A stretch of DNA of 64,000 nt from Leptodontidium sp. MPI-SDFR-AT-0119 (taxonomy: Eukaryota > Ascomycota > Leotiomycetes > Helotiales > Leptodontidiaceae), in the NCBI GenBank assembly GCA_020726505.1, contig JAHLEZ010000008.1, positions 62,001-126,000 on the forward strand. Reading direction: 5' to 3'. The notes under the pieces were generated by a model. It was not told the DNA's origin, ran no database searches, and saw only the letters and a program-made list of their open reading frames with translations. This document shows positions 1 to 11,329 of the stretch, in pieces (position 1 is the stretch's first letter; each line of letters begins with the position of its first letter). Made by a program: the position numbers and the translations under genes.

Positions 1-1166
1 TCCACTCTCTGTGCTCTATATGATAATAGTATTAATTGATAAAGCCAAGACTACGATCTTCCATGTAAACAACAAGTATTTAGAGCTCTTGAGGATAGGA
101 AGAGTGTGGCATAGGGAGAGCTCAACTAATAAGTCATCCAGGGGCTAGTACATCACGCCTCAATCGTAGGCCGCCAGCTACCTCGAGGGTGAGGACCCTG
201 CATACTAGTTTCGATGCTCTACAGCATTGCGCTAACTCAATAAAAGCGTCAATAATGGAAAAGGTACCGCACGGAGACGTTTCATTTGGGGAAAAGCACA
301 AATCGATACGCCATAAACTCTTCCAAGATCCACAGCTAGGACGCTATCATGCTCCGCATCAATATCTTGCTTCCCGTTTGAACCTCCGCAATTAACCAAC
401 GAAGTTCTTCCTCAGAAAAGGCGTGTCTGCCATTCTGGTGGTCAGTGGTCTACCATTGATATCGGGCTCAATGGGGTGACTGACTTGGCAGAGGATGAGC
501 ATTGTTGTGAGCAGCCATTGCAGGATGCGTTGTGGGTGAGTAGCAAGGCAAAAGATCGATAGTAGGATAGAATGCTGGTCTGAGTCTGGTGAAGCCGAGT
601 TCAGATGGGATTGAAGAATGGATCGACCCTTTGGTGTACGTAGACAAGATATATACCAGGGGGGAAGGTTTGGAAAGATGATTGAAGAGCATGGAAGAAT
701 GCAGAGGGAGGTGATGGTCACAACTTCAGGGAAATGCGGACCTTTATATACTCATCGATCCCTATGTCTTTTATGTTAGAAGTCTAATCCGTCTTGGGAG
801 TCTAACGTCGGAGAGTCTATCACTTGCACTCTATTGTGCATGATGTGTTGGCGCCTTGAATAATTAATCTGGCTTCCCATTCTCTATGCAGCAATGTGGG
901 GGCTCCAACTACTCCTATCCACAGGGCATCGTTGCTGCCTATCTCCCTCGCAGCGTCTCGCCTCGCAGCATCGAATTCTCCCTTGTTATTACAATACTAA
1001 GTTATCTCACTTCTAGAACGATACAGCATTGCGAATCAACATGTGGAAGACCGTCCAAATTTTCAGCTACCTCTTCCTAAGATGCTAGTGATCCCTAATG
1101 TCCTCCCATATGTAACACGCAAGCCTCACTGTTCGAGACAGCTCTCGAGTAGGTCAGGAGCTCCAT
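1..1166. other. Intergenic; no supportable gene
   Basis: No convincing coding region. On the minus strand near 350-520 a short stretch reads like a small helical DNA-binding protein (ATG at 518, then a segment containing HAFSEEELRWLIAEV near 430-380). The only plausible intron (about 484-435) does not keep frame, so I do not call a gene. The rest is moderate-GC spacer. Confidence 0.4.
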
Positions 1167-2453
1167 CTAATCTACATATACCCTTCCAGACTCAGCTGCA
1201 TGAGGGTCAGTTCGAGCCACTCTTTCTGGCACAGGACTACGTCCCTCTTCCGCCATAATACCCGAATTAACTCGCCGGGCTGCGTTGAAACCTGTATCAC
1301 TATCATCTCCTTGCCTTGAAACGCTGCCAGCAATAGCCCTTCCTCCCACGGAGAATCTCTGGAGAACTTGCAGCTCAAGGTCGCGCTCCTCCGCATGCGC
1401 CCTCTTGAACCTGGCATACACTGGTAGCACGACCTCTCCCGCGACAAACAAGACCAAGCCGACGAACAGGGCACCGGCCTGGTCCAATTCCGAGATTGAA
1501 TTCCTGGAGCAGGGCATGTAGAAGCAGGACTGCAGGGAGATTGACGGAGTAGGACCTTTGTGAAAAACTTCCATCAATGCACCAAGGCAGGCGAACGCAA
1601 ACATGAACGCTGTATAGATAGGAAAACCAATGAGAAACAGGAAGAATATAACTGGTCCAAAGACCCAAAGGAAATGGAGTCGCCCAAAAAATATCAGGAG
1701 AATTATTACAAAGCAGCCACCAATGTAGACTGAACGGCATTGTTGCCGGAAGGAAGTGGGGAGTGACGAGAACAGACCAAGAAATATAACAGAGCACCAG
1801 ACTACAAGATACCAGAGCCCAGCCGTGGAAGCCAGAGAAATGACAGTATTATGAGCTTCTTTACTCATTCCCTCCCAGTAAAATGCCGGAATGTTATCCC
1901 TGATCTCGTATCTTGCCTCCCACGGATGGAGGTAAAAGACCGCCAACGCCAGTCCTCCCGCCGGCAACAGCAACCCGAGTGCCAACGTCACGCCTCTCTG
2001 CCAACTCCGGCAACGCGGGAACACGCAACAGCACAGTATTTGCATTCCCCCATGCGCCGCTCCCCAAAAGACCATCGTGAGCGCTGCAGCTACAGAACAC
2101 GCCTCCCCGAGCCATGTCTGGTCACCACCAACAGCACCAGCGGCAACGGATTCGTCGCTGTACAACATGTGCAACCTCTTCAAACGACGTATCAGATCGA
2201 GAGCCGCCCACTGCAACCCAAGCAGGTACGCCCATGTATTCGCATCAAACCCCTTATCTACTCCACCACTCCACAGACCTAGCCACGACGCACACACGGT
2301 GATCGTCCACCCAGCCCATGTCCCGGGCCCGTAAAATCCGCTCACCTGGGACAAGCCCAGAGGATCAGGGGCATCTGTGCCGAGCGGGAGCGGCAGGTTG
2401 AGTATTTCCATTGCAGCAGCATCGGTGAGTAGAGAAGTTGCGTTGTCGCTCAT
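1167..2453 (-). CDS. Uncharacterised multi-pass membrane protein (428 aa)
   Basis: A single uninterrupted frame starts at ATG 2453. The protein has an N-terminal soluble stretch (residues 1-40) and then roughly seven or eight hydrophobic segments spread over residues 40-350. These include a Cys-rich helix near 135-150, a Leu/Ala-rich helix near 155-175, and two strongly hydrophobic helices near 245-300. The C-terminal 80 residues are charged and look cytosolic. I recognise no catalytic or transport signature; it resembles the many orphan polytopic proteins of filamentous fungi. It is convergent with nothing obvious on its left. Its 5' side faces the spacer that carries a family-X repeat. Codon use is normal and GC-rich, without RIP-like stops, so it is probably functional. 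Function unknown. Confidence 0.7.
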   Translation of the reverse strand: MSDNATSLLTDAAAMEILNLPLPLGTDAPDPLGLSQVSGFYGPGTWAGWTITVCASWLGLWSGGVDKGFDANTWAYLLGLQWAALDLIRRLKRLHMLYSDESVAAGAVGGDQTWLGEACSVAAALTMVFWGAAHGGMQILCCCVFPRCRSWQRGVTLALGLLLPAGGLALAVFYLHPWEARYEIRDNIPAFYWEGMSKEAHNTVISLASTAGLWYLVVWCSVIFLGLFSSLPTSFRQQCRSVYIGGCFVIILLIFFGRLHFLWVFGPVIFFLFLIGFPIYTAFMFAFACLGALMEVFHKGPTPSISLQSCFYMPCSRNSISELDQAGALFVGLVLFVAGEVVLPVYARFKRAHAEERDLELQVLQRFSVGGRAIAGSVSRQGDDSDTGFNAARRVNSGIMAEEGRSPVPERVARTDPHAAESGRVYVD

Positions 2454-2664
2454 GACTAACGCTTGTGATAAAGGGCGAGGCGAGCTCGTGAGCTCGGGTG
2501 CGGGTTTGGGAAGTAATTAATTAATTAGCTAGAGAATGATGCTCTTCCCTGGTTTTGGCCGTGCGTGCTGCAAATAGTCGATGAACGAGACAAGGGGATC
2601 GATCGTAGGTGTAGCTAGGTTTGTTTCCGTATGCTATAATGATGTATTAATTAGAAGGCTGGTG

Positions 2665-2790
2665 GTAAAGCTAGGTTTCGTGCCTAACTCTAGTAGTGCC
2701 TCTGCGGTCTGCGCTGCCGAATTCGGTGCTGTTTACGCTGCCTCAACCGCAAGGCGAAGCCCACGACTACACACGTGACTATTTCGCTCG
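2665..2790 (+). repeat. Family-X repeat, head segment, copy 1
   Basis: It is clearly similar to 33946-34095. Both copies start GTAAAGCT, share a core around GCTGCCGAATTCGGTGCT, then GCTGCCTCAACCGCAAGG, and end at ACACGTGACTATTTCGCT. Copy 2 has about 25 extra bases in the middle. The segment looks like the 5' flank of a repeated unit. Confidence 0.75.
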
Positions 2791-3198
2791 TTGCCGCCTT
2801 GGTCGACCGTGACCATCATCACCCTTCTTCACTTCTTCGAGATCTCGCTCCCCTGCTGAAGGTCCTAAAGGTACATTAATACTTTGTCATTTGCCCCCCA
2901 AGTCTAATACATTTCGTGCAATCTCTTGTGTGTGTACCATGAGAATTGTTCGTTTATTTTCTCTTGATCTGTATCTTCTCCAAAAATCTTCCGAAATCGA
3001 GCTACAGCTGTCTTTTCCGAAGCGCAAACGCCTTGAATGGAAGGTTGTCCGCCCGCCCCTTTCCCAACCACCTCTCTCATGGGCCATGGCCTCCCCCTTT
3101 ATCGAAATGCTGGATGGAGCCAGTTTATGGCAGAATGCAGATTTCCAAGCATGGTGCCATCGTCCGTCTCTGTTGGTCTGACCGCTCCGTCTGTCCTG

Positions 3199-3268
3199 TT
3201 GGCCACATAGCCGAGCGGGCCAGGCCTAGCCACAAATCGGAATTTGATGAAAAGCTGCGCCTCGAATG
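3199..3268 (+). repeat. Family-X repeat, second segment, copy 1
   Basis: It is nearly identical over 70 bp to 38150-38219. The shared core includes GGCCACATAGCCGAGCGGG and CACAAATCGGAATTTGATG; by eye only about two positions differ. Confidence 0.85.
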
Positions 3269-3487
3269 CCCCTCCAAATTGCCTTCATGTTGCAGATCGT
3301 GTAGTTGATGAGCGCATTCACAAGCCACAAGCAAGTTCTTGCAAAATTTCTCATCGAGGTGAAATAAGTCATTAATCATATACAATTTCCTAACTCAGGT
3401 ACATTTGCTAGGTTCAATTACCCGAACCTTGAATGTCCACCCCAACAACTCCACAGCACTGCTCGCAAGATATAATACGCGAACAAG

Positions 3488-5419
3488 CTACGCACCCTGA
3501 CCTTGGTGGAGGTTGAGGCTGTCCTGATGCGTGGTCTTGGTCTTAGCGAATTTCCAGGCGGGGATGCCCGAGGCAAAGAGTTCGTCCAATTCCTGATACG
3601 TGCGTCCCTTGGTCTCCGGGAACAAAAAGATGCACACGATGAGAAAGAGGTAGGTGATTCCAGAGAAGAAGAGACCTGTCTTCTGGCCCCAACCGGCTTG
3701 CTGATCAGAGAGCATCAGAGGGACCGTGTAAGTCTGTACCAGTGAGTTAGTCTTTGGTAAACTTGGTAAACATGAGAAGTAGATACCACTTACGAAAAGG
3801 ATACCAGTCAGGGTCTGGATGATGGCCGCAATGGAGGTGGCCTTGGCGCGGAGCATAGGAGTCGAGAGCTCTACCAAGCTCACCCAACCTAGTATCGTGT
3901 CATTAGATATCCACACGATAAGCTGTTGCGAAGAAGCTTCTTACCAATCGGAGCGAGGGTAACGGCATAGATGAAGGCCCAGATAGCACAGAGAGCAACG
4001 AGTGCAGTGCCAGAAGGGGACGAGATCTCCATAAATCCTAGCCCACCAATGATGGCGGTAAGAACGCCCATGGAACCACCTCCACACAGAACAAGCTGTC
4101 TTCGGCCTGCGAGATCAACTAGATAGAGACCAAGAACAATACCGAGGAGAAGAACAAGTTGGATGATGATGCTTCCCAGGAAGGGATCCGCGACGCCTGC
4201 GAGCGAGAAGAAGTATGTTGTATAGCCGAAGATAAGCGGGACGCCGACAAAGTTCTGGAATGTGATAGGGAGTGTTGCAATGATAGTGCGCCTCATGTTG
4301 ACCTTGGTAAGGAGCGATCTCCATTCGTTCTTGCTGCTGTGCTTCATGGACAGTTCTTGAGAAGATTCGACTTCGTATTTGATGACGGCATATTCGTGGT
4401 CGATATCGTACCCGTGCACGTTGCCAATAAGTCTGTGAAGTGACTTCTTGGCCTTATCATGTCTTCCCTTGGTGGCAAGCCAGACTGAGATATAGTTAGC
4501 TCCCAAAGTAAAACTATCCAAGATCAAAGGTTACCTGGAGACTCGGGAAGATAGAGCATGGGAATCAACCAGAGGCCGAGGAAAACAAACTCTGAGTAGA
4601 AGATGTTTCTAAACCTTAAGGGCGCAGTGACATCGAGGATCTTCAGGCCCACGGCGGTAAATGTCTGGCCGAGGGCGAGAAAGAGTGAGAAACTGCTGAG
4701 TAAAGCGCCACGGAATTGGGGCATAGCAATCTCAGACATATAGATCATAATTGAGGTGCTAAGTAGGCCACCGGCGAAGCCTCCTGCGAATTTGGCAAGT
4801 AGGAGAATGACCCAATTTGTGGCGACGATTGAAAGGACGATAGACTGAGGTTTTTGGTCAGTGGTAATCACCTTTGGGAAAGGTTTGGCCAAATCGAGGC
4901 TGACTTGCCAGTGTGAGGAAGAATGTCAATAGCCACATATTGAATTTGCGACCCCAGCGATCGGCCGTGAACGGCGCGATGATTTGTATCACGAGTTGGG
5001 AGATGAAGACAGCGGCGCCCCAGAGCGATACGTGCTGTGCATCAAGAGCAGGCAATCCAGTTGTAGGATCGGCAACGGTCGCGAAGTACTCGATGAAGCC
5101 TTGGTTGGCGATAATACTGCCCACAGCTGAGAGAGTGTACCCATAGTACCTGTTCCGAGAGTCAGAGTCGTGTATACTGACATTGGATACAGTGGATACC
5201 CAAGGATGAGAAGAAATCATCATTGGGAACTTACATGGCCCCAACCGATGTCAGCGTGCCGGTGCAGAAAAGTCGCCAGAACTTCTTGATGCACGCTCCG
5301 CTTGACATGCTTGCGTAGTTGGACAGGACGACGGGCGTTGTGATGTACGTTCCATCGTGCTTCTCCGGATCCACGTTCTCGACCTGGACTGAGTGTTCGA
5401 GGTGACCGCTGGCCTTCAT
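3488..5419 (-). CDS. MFS sugar transporter (alpha-glucoside permease type), 6 exons
   Basis: Exons on the minus strand are 5419-5235, 5149-4909, 4844-4535, 4484-3945, 3888-3794 and 3733-3488. They total 1617 nt and encode 538 aa, the usual size for fungal sugar porters. The start is ATG 5419; an upstream in-frame GTG was not used. Signatures of the sugar porter family are all present: DRWGRKFNMW after TM2, LPESPVWLATKGR after TM6 (created across intron 3), and PETKGRTYQELDELF after TM12. Twelve hydrophobic segments are expected. The sequence is closest in style to maltose/alpha-glucoside permeases, whose family members import oligosaccharides by proton symport at the plasma membrane. Intron 2 (4908-4845) only keeps frame as a GC-AG intron. 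The gene is divergent from the Zn2Cys6 regulator at 6390 and close to a GH43 enzyme, which suggests uptake of its products. Substrate not determined. Confidence 0.9.
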
Positions 5420-6389
5420 GGAGGCGGGTTGGTTATCTTCCACAGCTATGGAGTGGGGGGTGGGAGGAGGAGCGAGGCGTAGCGAGCGGTTGGATTATTT
5501 GGTACCGAGGAAGACCAGGAGGTGCAATCTTTTATATTATGAATGGATGTGCACTTATTACCTAATGATGTGAAGTTCAGAGATAGATGGATGGTGTTAT
5601 TAGAGGAGGGAAGGGGCTGGTTGATATAGAACTTCCACAACACGATCTGGAGGTGAGACCGAGAGACAGTTTAGTTTTGTGGTTGCGGAACAGTTGAGAG
5701 TCGAGACATCTATATGGGACATGGACATAGACAGGGAGGGACAAAGCATGCATGTACGTCCTGCCGCCGAGGCGTCTTCCGTCCCCATGGGGGGACGATG
5801 GATGCAGTGCAGTGCGGCGGCTTTCGCGCGAGTGGGGTTTATTACAAGAGAAGTGGAGCTTCTCGGCGAATCTCAAGACACCCCCTAACCTACCTAGGTA
5901 TCTTATCTATAATTACCGTGCCTTATTTAGCCGTACCGTAACGTAGGTGGGTGCTAACTCGGGCAGTCTCGGCTCGGCTCTCGGACAATTGAAGGTTATT
6001 CCGGCCGATGAAATGCCAGTAAGATGGGATAGCCGCACCTCATGCAGGTGCTAGCCACTGCCTGCTCCAGTGATAGCCCGGAGTTCGGCCGGGTGAAAGA
6101 CGGGGAGCGGAGGGGAGGGGATTGGGCAGGCTGGACGGAGATTTTATCTCGGTTGACTCGCGGGAACCACTGATCTGTCCTGTGGGTGGAGGCCATTGAC
6201 TCGCGGGCAATACCCCGCTTCCCCGCTTCTCGGATAAATTATGTTTTATACATCAATCAACATCCCCAGCCCGGCTTTTCTATCTGCGTCCTGCTCGGCT
6301 TTTCTTTTTCTCTTTCTCTTTCTCTTTCTCTTTCTCTTTTCTTCGTTTCGCCCCGGCTGGGTCCTCAAGAACGGACAGCCAGCTAAACA
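5420..6389. promoter_or_regulatory. Divergent promoter region, transporter / Zn2Cys6 regulator
   Basis: A 970-bp intergenic region lies between two divergent genes. Four same-strand CGG triplets fall within 25 bp at 5960, 5970, 5975 and 5982, with gaps of 7, 2 and 4 bases. CGG triplets are the half-sites bound by Zn2Cys6 proteins, so this is a candidate operator for the adjacent regulator. GGGGAGG-like, CreA-type runs occur near 6105-6125. Function is inferred, not shown. Confidence 0.45.
6299..6345 (+). repeat. (TCTTTC)n microsatellite in 5' leader of the regulator gene
   Basis: About six uninterrupted TCTTTC-type units lie just upstream of ATG 6390. Pyrimidine-rich leaders are common before fungal start codons. 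Confidence 0.8.
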
Positions 6390-8395
6390 ATGGACTCCAC
6401 GATACTTGTACCACGATCCACACCGACACCGACACCCACACCCACACCCAAGCGCTCTCGAGTCGCATGCGATGCCTGTCGACAGCGCAAAGTCCGATGC
6501 CATGCCAATGCCAATGCCAACGCCAATGCCAACGCCAGCTCCAACCCTAGCTCCGTCTCGATCGCCAGTGCCAGCACCGTGGAGCTGGTTCTATCGCGGT
6601 GTGCCAACTGCACCCTGGCCAGCTTGCAATGCGCCTACAAGCTTCCGCGCCGAAAGCGTGGACCCAAGAGAGCAGGCGTATCGCCCACCCCACAATCGCC
6701 TTCGCCCGCATCCGCTGGAGGGCTGGCCAATGCCCCGGCCCCGGGACTCGGTGGTGGGTGCCCATCGGGGGAAGAGTCTTCGGCGATGCTCTCGCCGCTG
6801 GATCATATCCGTGTTGATAGTTCCCCTACGACAACGAGCATAAGCTTGCGCCAACCCTCTCAATTTTCTCCACAGCGGCCACGGGCCAGTCCAGTAGCGC
6901 ACGAAGACGGCCTCTTGCAGTCTGAGAGCTGGAGTCTGACGCCCTTGGAGATCCAAAGGGCCCTGCTTGCCGACATCGAGAGCCTGGGGACTTCGCTCCC
7001 CTATGTGGCGACCCAATGTATCGCTCTGTCTGTACAGATCATCTTCCCCATCTGCCCGATGCTGCATATTCAGGGCCTCGCAGCCTCTGTGCCGCTTCTC
7101 TCCCAGCCACTCGCCGCCTCGTCAAGTTCTAGTACCGGATTCAAAATAGAAGAGATACGGGTCTTCGCCTTGATAACAGCACTTTGTTCCACTATATTTG
7201 CATGCTGTCCTGAGGCGCAACCAATTCTTCCTGGCTGCGACAGACCCCTTATTTCACGCCATTTCCTGAAGGCCTCTCGCCGTATGCTTTCTCATTTCCA
7301 TGACCGCGACATCCGTCATCCGACTTCGGATTCCCTGGCGATCAGAATGCTGCAGTCGAGCACATTACATACGCTCGGCGAAACGCAGTTGTCTTTGTTT
7401 ATCCTCGGTTGTGCAAATCAGCTAGCCTTGCTGATGCGCTTGTTCGACAAGGAGTCTCTTCGTGGTCTGGAAGCAAGAGAGGCGCAAAAGCGCCAGAACA
7501 TCTTCATCTCTCTCTACATTGCCGACAAATCTGCTTCTGTGCTGAACAACGTACCCTCCGTGATGCACAGGATGTGCTTTGATTCGGAACTCACAGTTTT
7601 AGATTCCCAGATATTTCCTGACTCCGAGATGGGTGGGTACCTCCTGGAAGGCAACATGCCGCTTTACGATAGTCCATTAGAAGGAATGGTGCACAAGGGC
7701 TTTTTTCTTTCCTATCAGCTCTGGTCGATGGCCGCCGATATCATCATGGACATGAAGATTCTGGCAAGAGTGCGCAGGTGCTCAGGCGCGACTTCGGCGA
7801 CCCAGGCGTCTGATGCCGACAACTCCACGGAGGCATTGATGGACTCGTACATGGAGTTTTGTGGTATACTCGACTCGCTACCTCCTTGGCTCCTCGATCC
7901 CGAGTCGCATACAACAAATGATGCACACACGACTGTTTTCCAGAGGAAGCTTTTCTGGATCCAGAGAGCAAATCTGACAGTCACTTTCCACTGTCTTCGG
8001 CTGACGTTACTGCAACGAGCAGCTGAGTATGGGTGTTGTTACCTACTTGGCCTCACTAACACTGACTCGATGTTTGCTCATCGAAAGGTTGAAGTCGCAC
8101 GAGACCTGGTCCTGGCGGCCACTAGTATGCCGTTCGAGGCGCTACAGGCGAACGGCGAGCCCTGTGTGAGTGCTGATATGGCTCGTCACCGGAGTGTGGG
8201 AATGTACGCTGACTCGGGCTGTGGGGCTAGGTTGAGAAACTCCGACAAGCGGGTATTGAATTGCTGGAGATCCATCACAAGACCTCGAGCAACGCCCTTT
8301 CTAAGCGCGCCAAGTCCATTTTGTCGGAATTACTCAACGTTATTGCTCGGCTAGACTCTCGAGTCTCGGATAATCTAGGCGAAACCTTAGTCTAG
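6390..8395 (+). CDS. Zn2Cys6 transcription factor with fungal-specific regulatory domain
   Basis: Exons are 6390-8165 and 8231-8395 (646 aa). The 65-nt intron starts GTGAGT and ends CTAG. Splicing replaces a short out-of-frame tail with a normal C-terminus ending in a helix (AKSILSELLNVIARLDSRV). The DNA-binding cluster has C27-x2-C30-x6-C37 and C71-x2-C74-x6-C81, followed by the basic linker LPRRKRGPKRA, which is typical of maltose-type activators. The loop between Cys3 and Cys4 is 33 residues, against the usual 5-12, because it contains a (Ala-Asn)n repeat and a Ser-rich stretch. A (Thr-Pro)n run precedes the zinc cluster. Residues from about 170 on match the fungal_trans middle-homology type. 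It lies between the sugar transporter and the GH43 gene and probably regulates them. Whether the long loop still permits DNA binding is not known. Confidence 0.9.
6414..6536 (+). repeat. Two coding microsatellites flanking the zinc cluster
   Basis: ACACCC-type units at about 6418-6449 encode Thr-Pro repeats. GCCAAY hexamers at about 6499-6534 encode Ala-Asn repeats inside the zinc-cluster loop. Both keep frame in hexamer steps, so their length can vary between strains without breaking the protein. Confidence 0.8.
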
Positions 8396-8728
8396 CTCCG
8401 GCTTGCTCTATTGTTTACCCATATGGACCTCAACCGTCGCAGACCCACACATACTTGATCCTGCTACTTTACAAGGAGCGTAGCATACGGGACGACCGCT
8501 GATATTTGTGTGAACACACCGTCTCTTTTTGCAGTCCATTGTGTCTGCCGACCTCGCCAGACAATTGGGGTTTGCAAAAATATTGCTCAGGTCTACTAAG
8601 CAAGGCATCGATTAAAGGAGCGATTGTTGGGGAGATCACCGACAAGCACTTTCCATCGTACCTCCTGGACATCCCGTACTTGCTTATCCACGCAATTCGG
8701 TACTGAAATATCCTCGAATCTTTACAAT

Positions 8729-10400
8729 ATGGTCTCCCTGGGCACCGGCATCGAATATTCGAACCCCATTATTCCTGGATTTGCACCCGACCCTTCAGTG
8801 GTTTTTGTCGACGGCACTTTCTTTCTTTGCACATCCTCCTTCCATGTCTTCCCAGGACTTCCACTTTACGCGTCCAAAGACTTGAAGACTTGGAGTCACA
8901 TTGGTAAGTGGCTCAGATGTTGTGTCAGCACCGACTGCGTAATTGTGCTAATCTACTTGGTTTATCTCAGGCAACGCTCTTAACAGGCATTCTCAGCTCA
9001 GTCTGCAGGGAGCTGACACACACCACGTGCCCCTAGAAAGCGGTTTCGGCATGGTAGCCACCATGGGTATCTTTGCCCCTACTATACGTCATCACAGGGG
9101 AGCATTCTACATTACTGCTACAAGTACAAGGGTTGAGGGGGGCCGCCATATAACGGACAATTTTATCATCACCACTTCGAACATCTGGAAAAATGCTTGG
9201 AGCGACCCAATATACTTCGAATTTGAGGGCATCGACACTAGCCTCTTCTTTGATGATGACGACCGCGCCTATGTCCAAGGAAGCTGGATGACTGGACTCG
9301 GGAAGCAGCCGGCTGCTACTATAAAGCAGGCTGAGATCAATGTCGCCACAGGCAAGCTCCTCTCAGACCTGAAAGAGATTTGGTCTGGCTGGGCAAAATT
9401 TGATACCGAAGGTCCCCATGTCTACAAGGTTTGGGGATACTACTACCTCCTGGCTGCTGAGGGAGGTACCTTTGAGAACCATATGCTCACCGTTTCGAGG
9501 TCCACCAACATATGGGGACCTTACGAAAACTGTGAGGCGAACCCCATCTTAACAGCAGCAGGCACAGAAGAGTATATTCAAAACGTCGGACACGGCGAGC
9601 TCTTCCAAGATGCAGATAGTGAGTGGTGGGCAGCTGTTCTTGGCGTTCGGAAGCAGGCAGATGGTTCTCTGGGCCTTGGTCGAGAGTCTTTCCTCTCCCC
9701 AGTCGACTGGCCTGAATGTGGATGGCCAACCGTTCGACAGCCACAGATGACATTTGAAAGAGAGACCAGGAGAACGATGGAACATTCCACCGACCTTGTT
9801 TCACCGCCCAAGTCACCTCCTTTCGTCGACGATGTTTATATCCGTGACCACGACGAATCCATGTACCAGTACTCCGATGCTGGCAAGCTCATCTCTCTCC
9901 AACCCAGTCTCACAAACTTGTCCTCCGCCGTCGAGAGCCCCACGTTCCTCGGGAGGCGTCAACGCTTCCTCACCGGCACTGCCAACACCCACCTCGACCT
10001 CTCTAACCTCCAGCATTCAGGGAGCAGCTTCTCAGCCGGCATAGCGCTCTACAAAGACCCCATGCGATTCGCAAGTCTCGGATACAAATTTGATACAAAT
10101 GAAATCGCCTTTCACATCCAGAATTCGGCAACAGGGCTGAGCACTTATCAAACGCAGAAGTTGCCCAGTTCGGCGAAGGAGTTAGAGCTCCAGATTATTG
10201 CGAAGCCATTAGTCTACCAGTTTTGTGTGAAGGTACAGGGGAAATCGAGTGAGTGGTATAAGGTTGGGCAGGTGGAGGCGAAAGATCTTGACGCGAGAGA
10301 TTTTACCGGACCTATGTTTGGATTATTTGCGCATACCGACACAGCAGATAGGGAGCACGGTTGGGTGCGGTTTCGGGATTTTTTATTACGTAGTGAATAA
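8729..10400 (+). CDS. Glycoside hydrolase family 43 (beta-xylosidase/arabinosidase type), 534 aa
   Basis: Exons are 8729-8903 and 8971-10400 with a 67-nt GTAAGT...CTCAG intron. The three GH43 catalytic acids are in place: general base Asp21 in FAPDPSVV, pKa-setting Asp147 in GIDTSLFFDDD, and general acid Glu205 in DTEGPHVYK. The N-terminal five-bladed propeller (about 1-310) is followed by a C-terminal beta-sandwich (about 330-534) with SFSAGIALYKDP and GYKFDTNE motifs, as in two-domain GH43 xylosidases. No signal peptide is apparent, so the enzyme may act intracellularly on imported oligosaccharides. It is the third member of the transporter/regulator cluster and shares the regulator's direction, 333 bp downstream of it. 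Exact sugar specificity cannot be read from sequence alone. Confidence 0.92.
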
Positions 10401-10740
10401 AGACTTACTAATCTTACACATCAGATTTTGAATTTAAATCTGAGACGCTATGTTCAAGTTAGGAAATAGGGGTATCACGTGCAGGGCCGAGCATAAAGGT
10501 GTTAGAAGTAGCTCGCTAGGACATATTATATGCTTCTTAGAAGGAGGTACGACGGAAAAGAAGTTATGACTCGATCGTGATCTCTGGCATGAGGAAAAGT
10601 GGGGTGAAAAGTGGGGAATATGTGTATTCCATCCCTTCGTCCAGTGAGACATTTGCCACGCTAGCAGGGGGCTAAACGAGAGGCTCACTTGACATCCACC
10701 TAGTAGACCATTTACTTCGTACTTCGTGCCAAGGGGAATA
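10401..10740. other. Spacer after GH43; edge of AT-rich block
   Basis: Normal-composition spacer. Nothing recognisable apart from short random frames; base composition drops sharply after about 10740. Confidence 0.5.
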
Positions 10741-11329
10741 GTCTCGCCAAGAGCGAGAGAGGGCTTTACTTCTTCTAATAAAACCTATCGAAATTAAGAG
10801 GCCTTAGTAGCTCTTCTGCCCTTGCGCAAGAGAAAGCTTAGCGGCATCAGATTCGCCAGCGATCAAGTAGAACCCCTTTTCGCTTAACCCCTACTAGCGT
10901 CGCAAATGTCTCACCGAACGAAAGGATACTAGAAAAAAAGAGTCTAAGCGTAATTGTAGATTAAGATTAAACCTCGGCTTTAGAGATATTAGGATTAAGA
11001 TTATTTTTATTTAAAAGCTTTAATTTTTCGCTATTTAATTATATACTTTTTTATTAAAATTTATACGATGAGACGATTAACGTGTCGCAGGTTTCGAAGG
11101 TTCTAATTAGCTTAGTGCAACGATCGTGTATTTACTTAATAAATATAAAAGATTATTAATAATTTTAATAATTATTAAGTATAAGTAAAAATATTATTTA
11201 AAGTTAAGTGCGACGATGTAACTTAGAAGAATTAATTAAAGAAAGGAAAGCTATAGGAACACGAAGTACTCTCTTAAGAAGAGGCTAACTAATTAGGGCT
11301 AAGCCTGATGCGGCATAACTAGTACACAC

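Larger units (their letters stand above)
2454..3487. other. Spacer with relics of repeat family X
   Basis: This spacer separates the membrane-protein and transporter genes. It holds two segments that recur elsewhere in the window (listed separately at 2665-2790 and 3199-3268). Between them are short pyrimidine-rich stretches and short open frames without recognisable domains. I see no intact gene. Confidence 0.5.

Noticed and set aside
392..721. 109-codon minus-strand frame
   Set aside because: No recognisable domain; the more protein-like stretch here (HAFSEEELRW) is in another frame and cannot be joined to a start codon with a frame-keeping intron.
6241..6843. 200-codon plus-strand frame overlapping the regulator start
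   Set aside because: Low-complexity shadow of the Zn2Cys6 gene in another frame, created by the same microsatellites.
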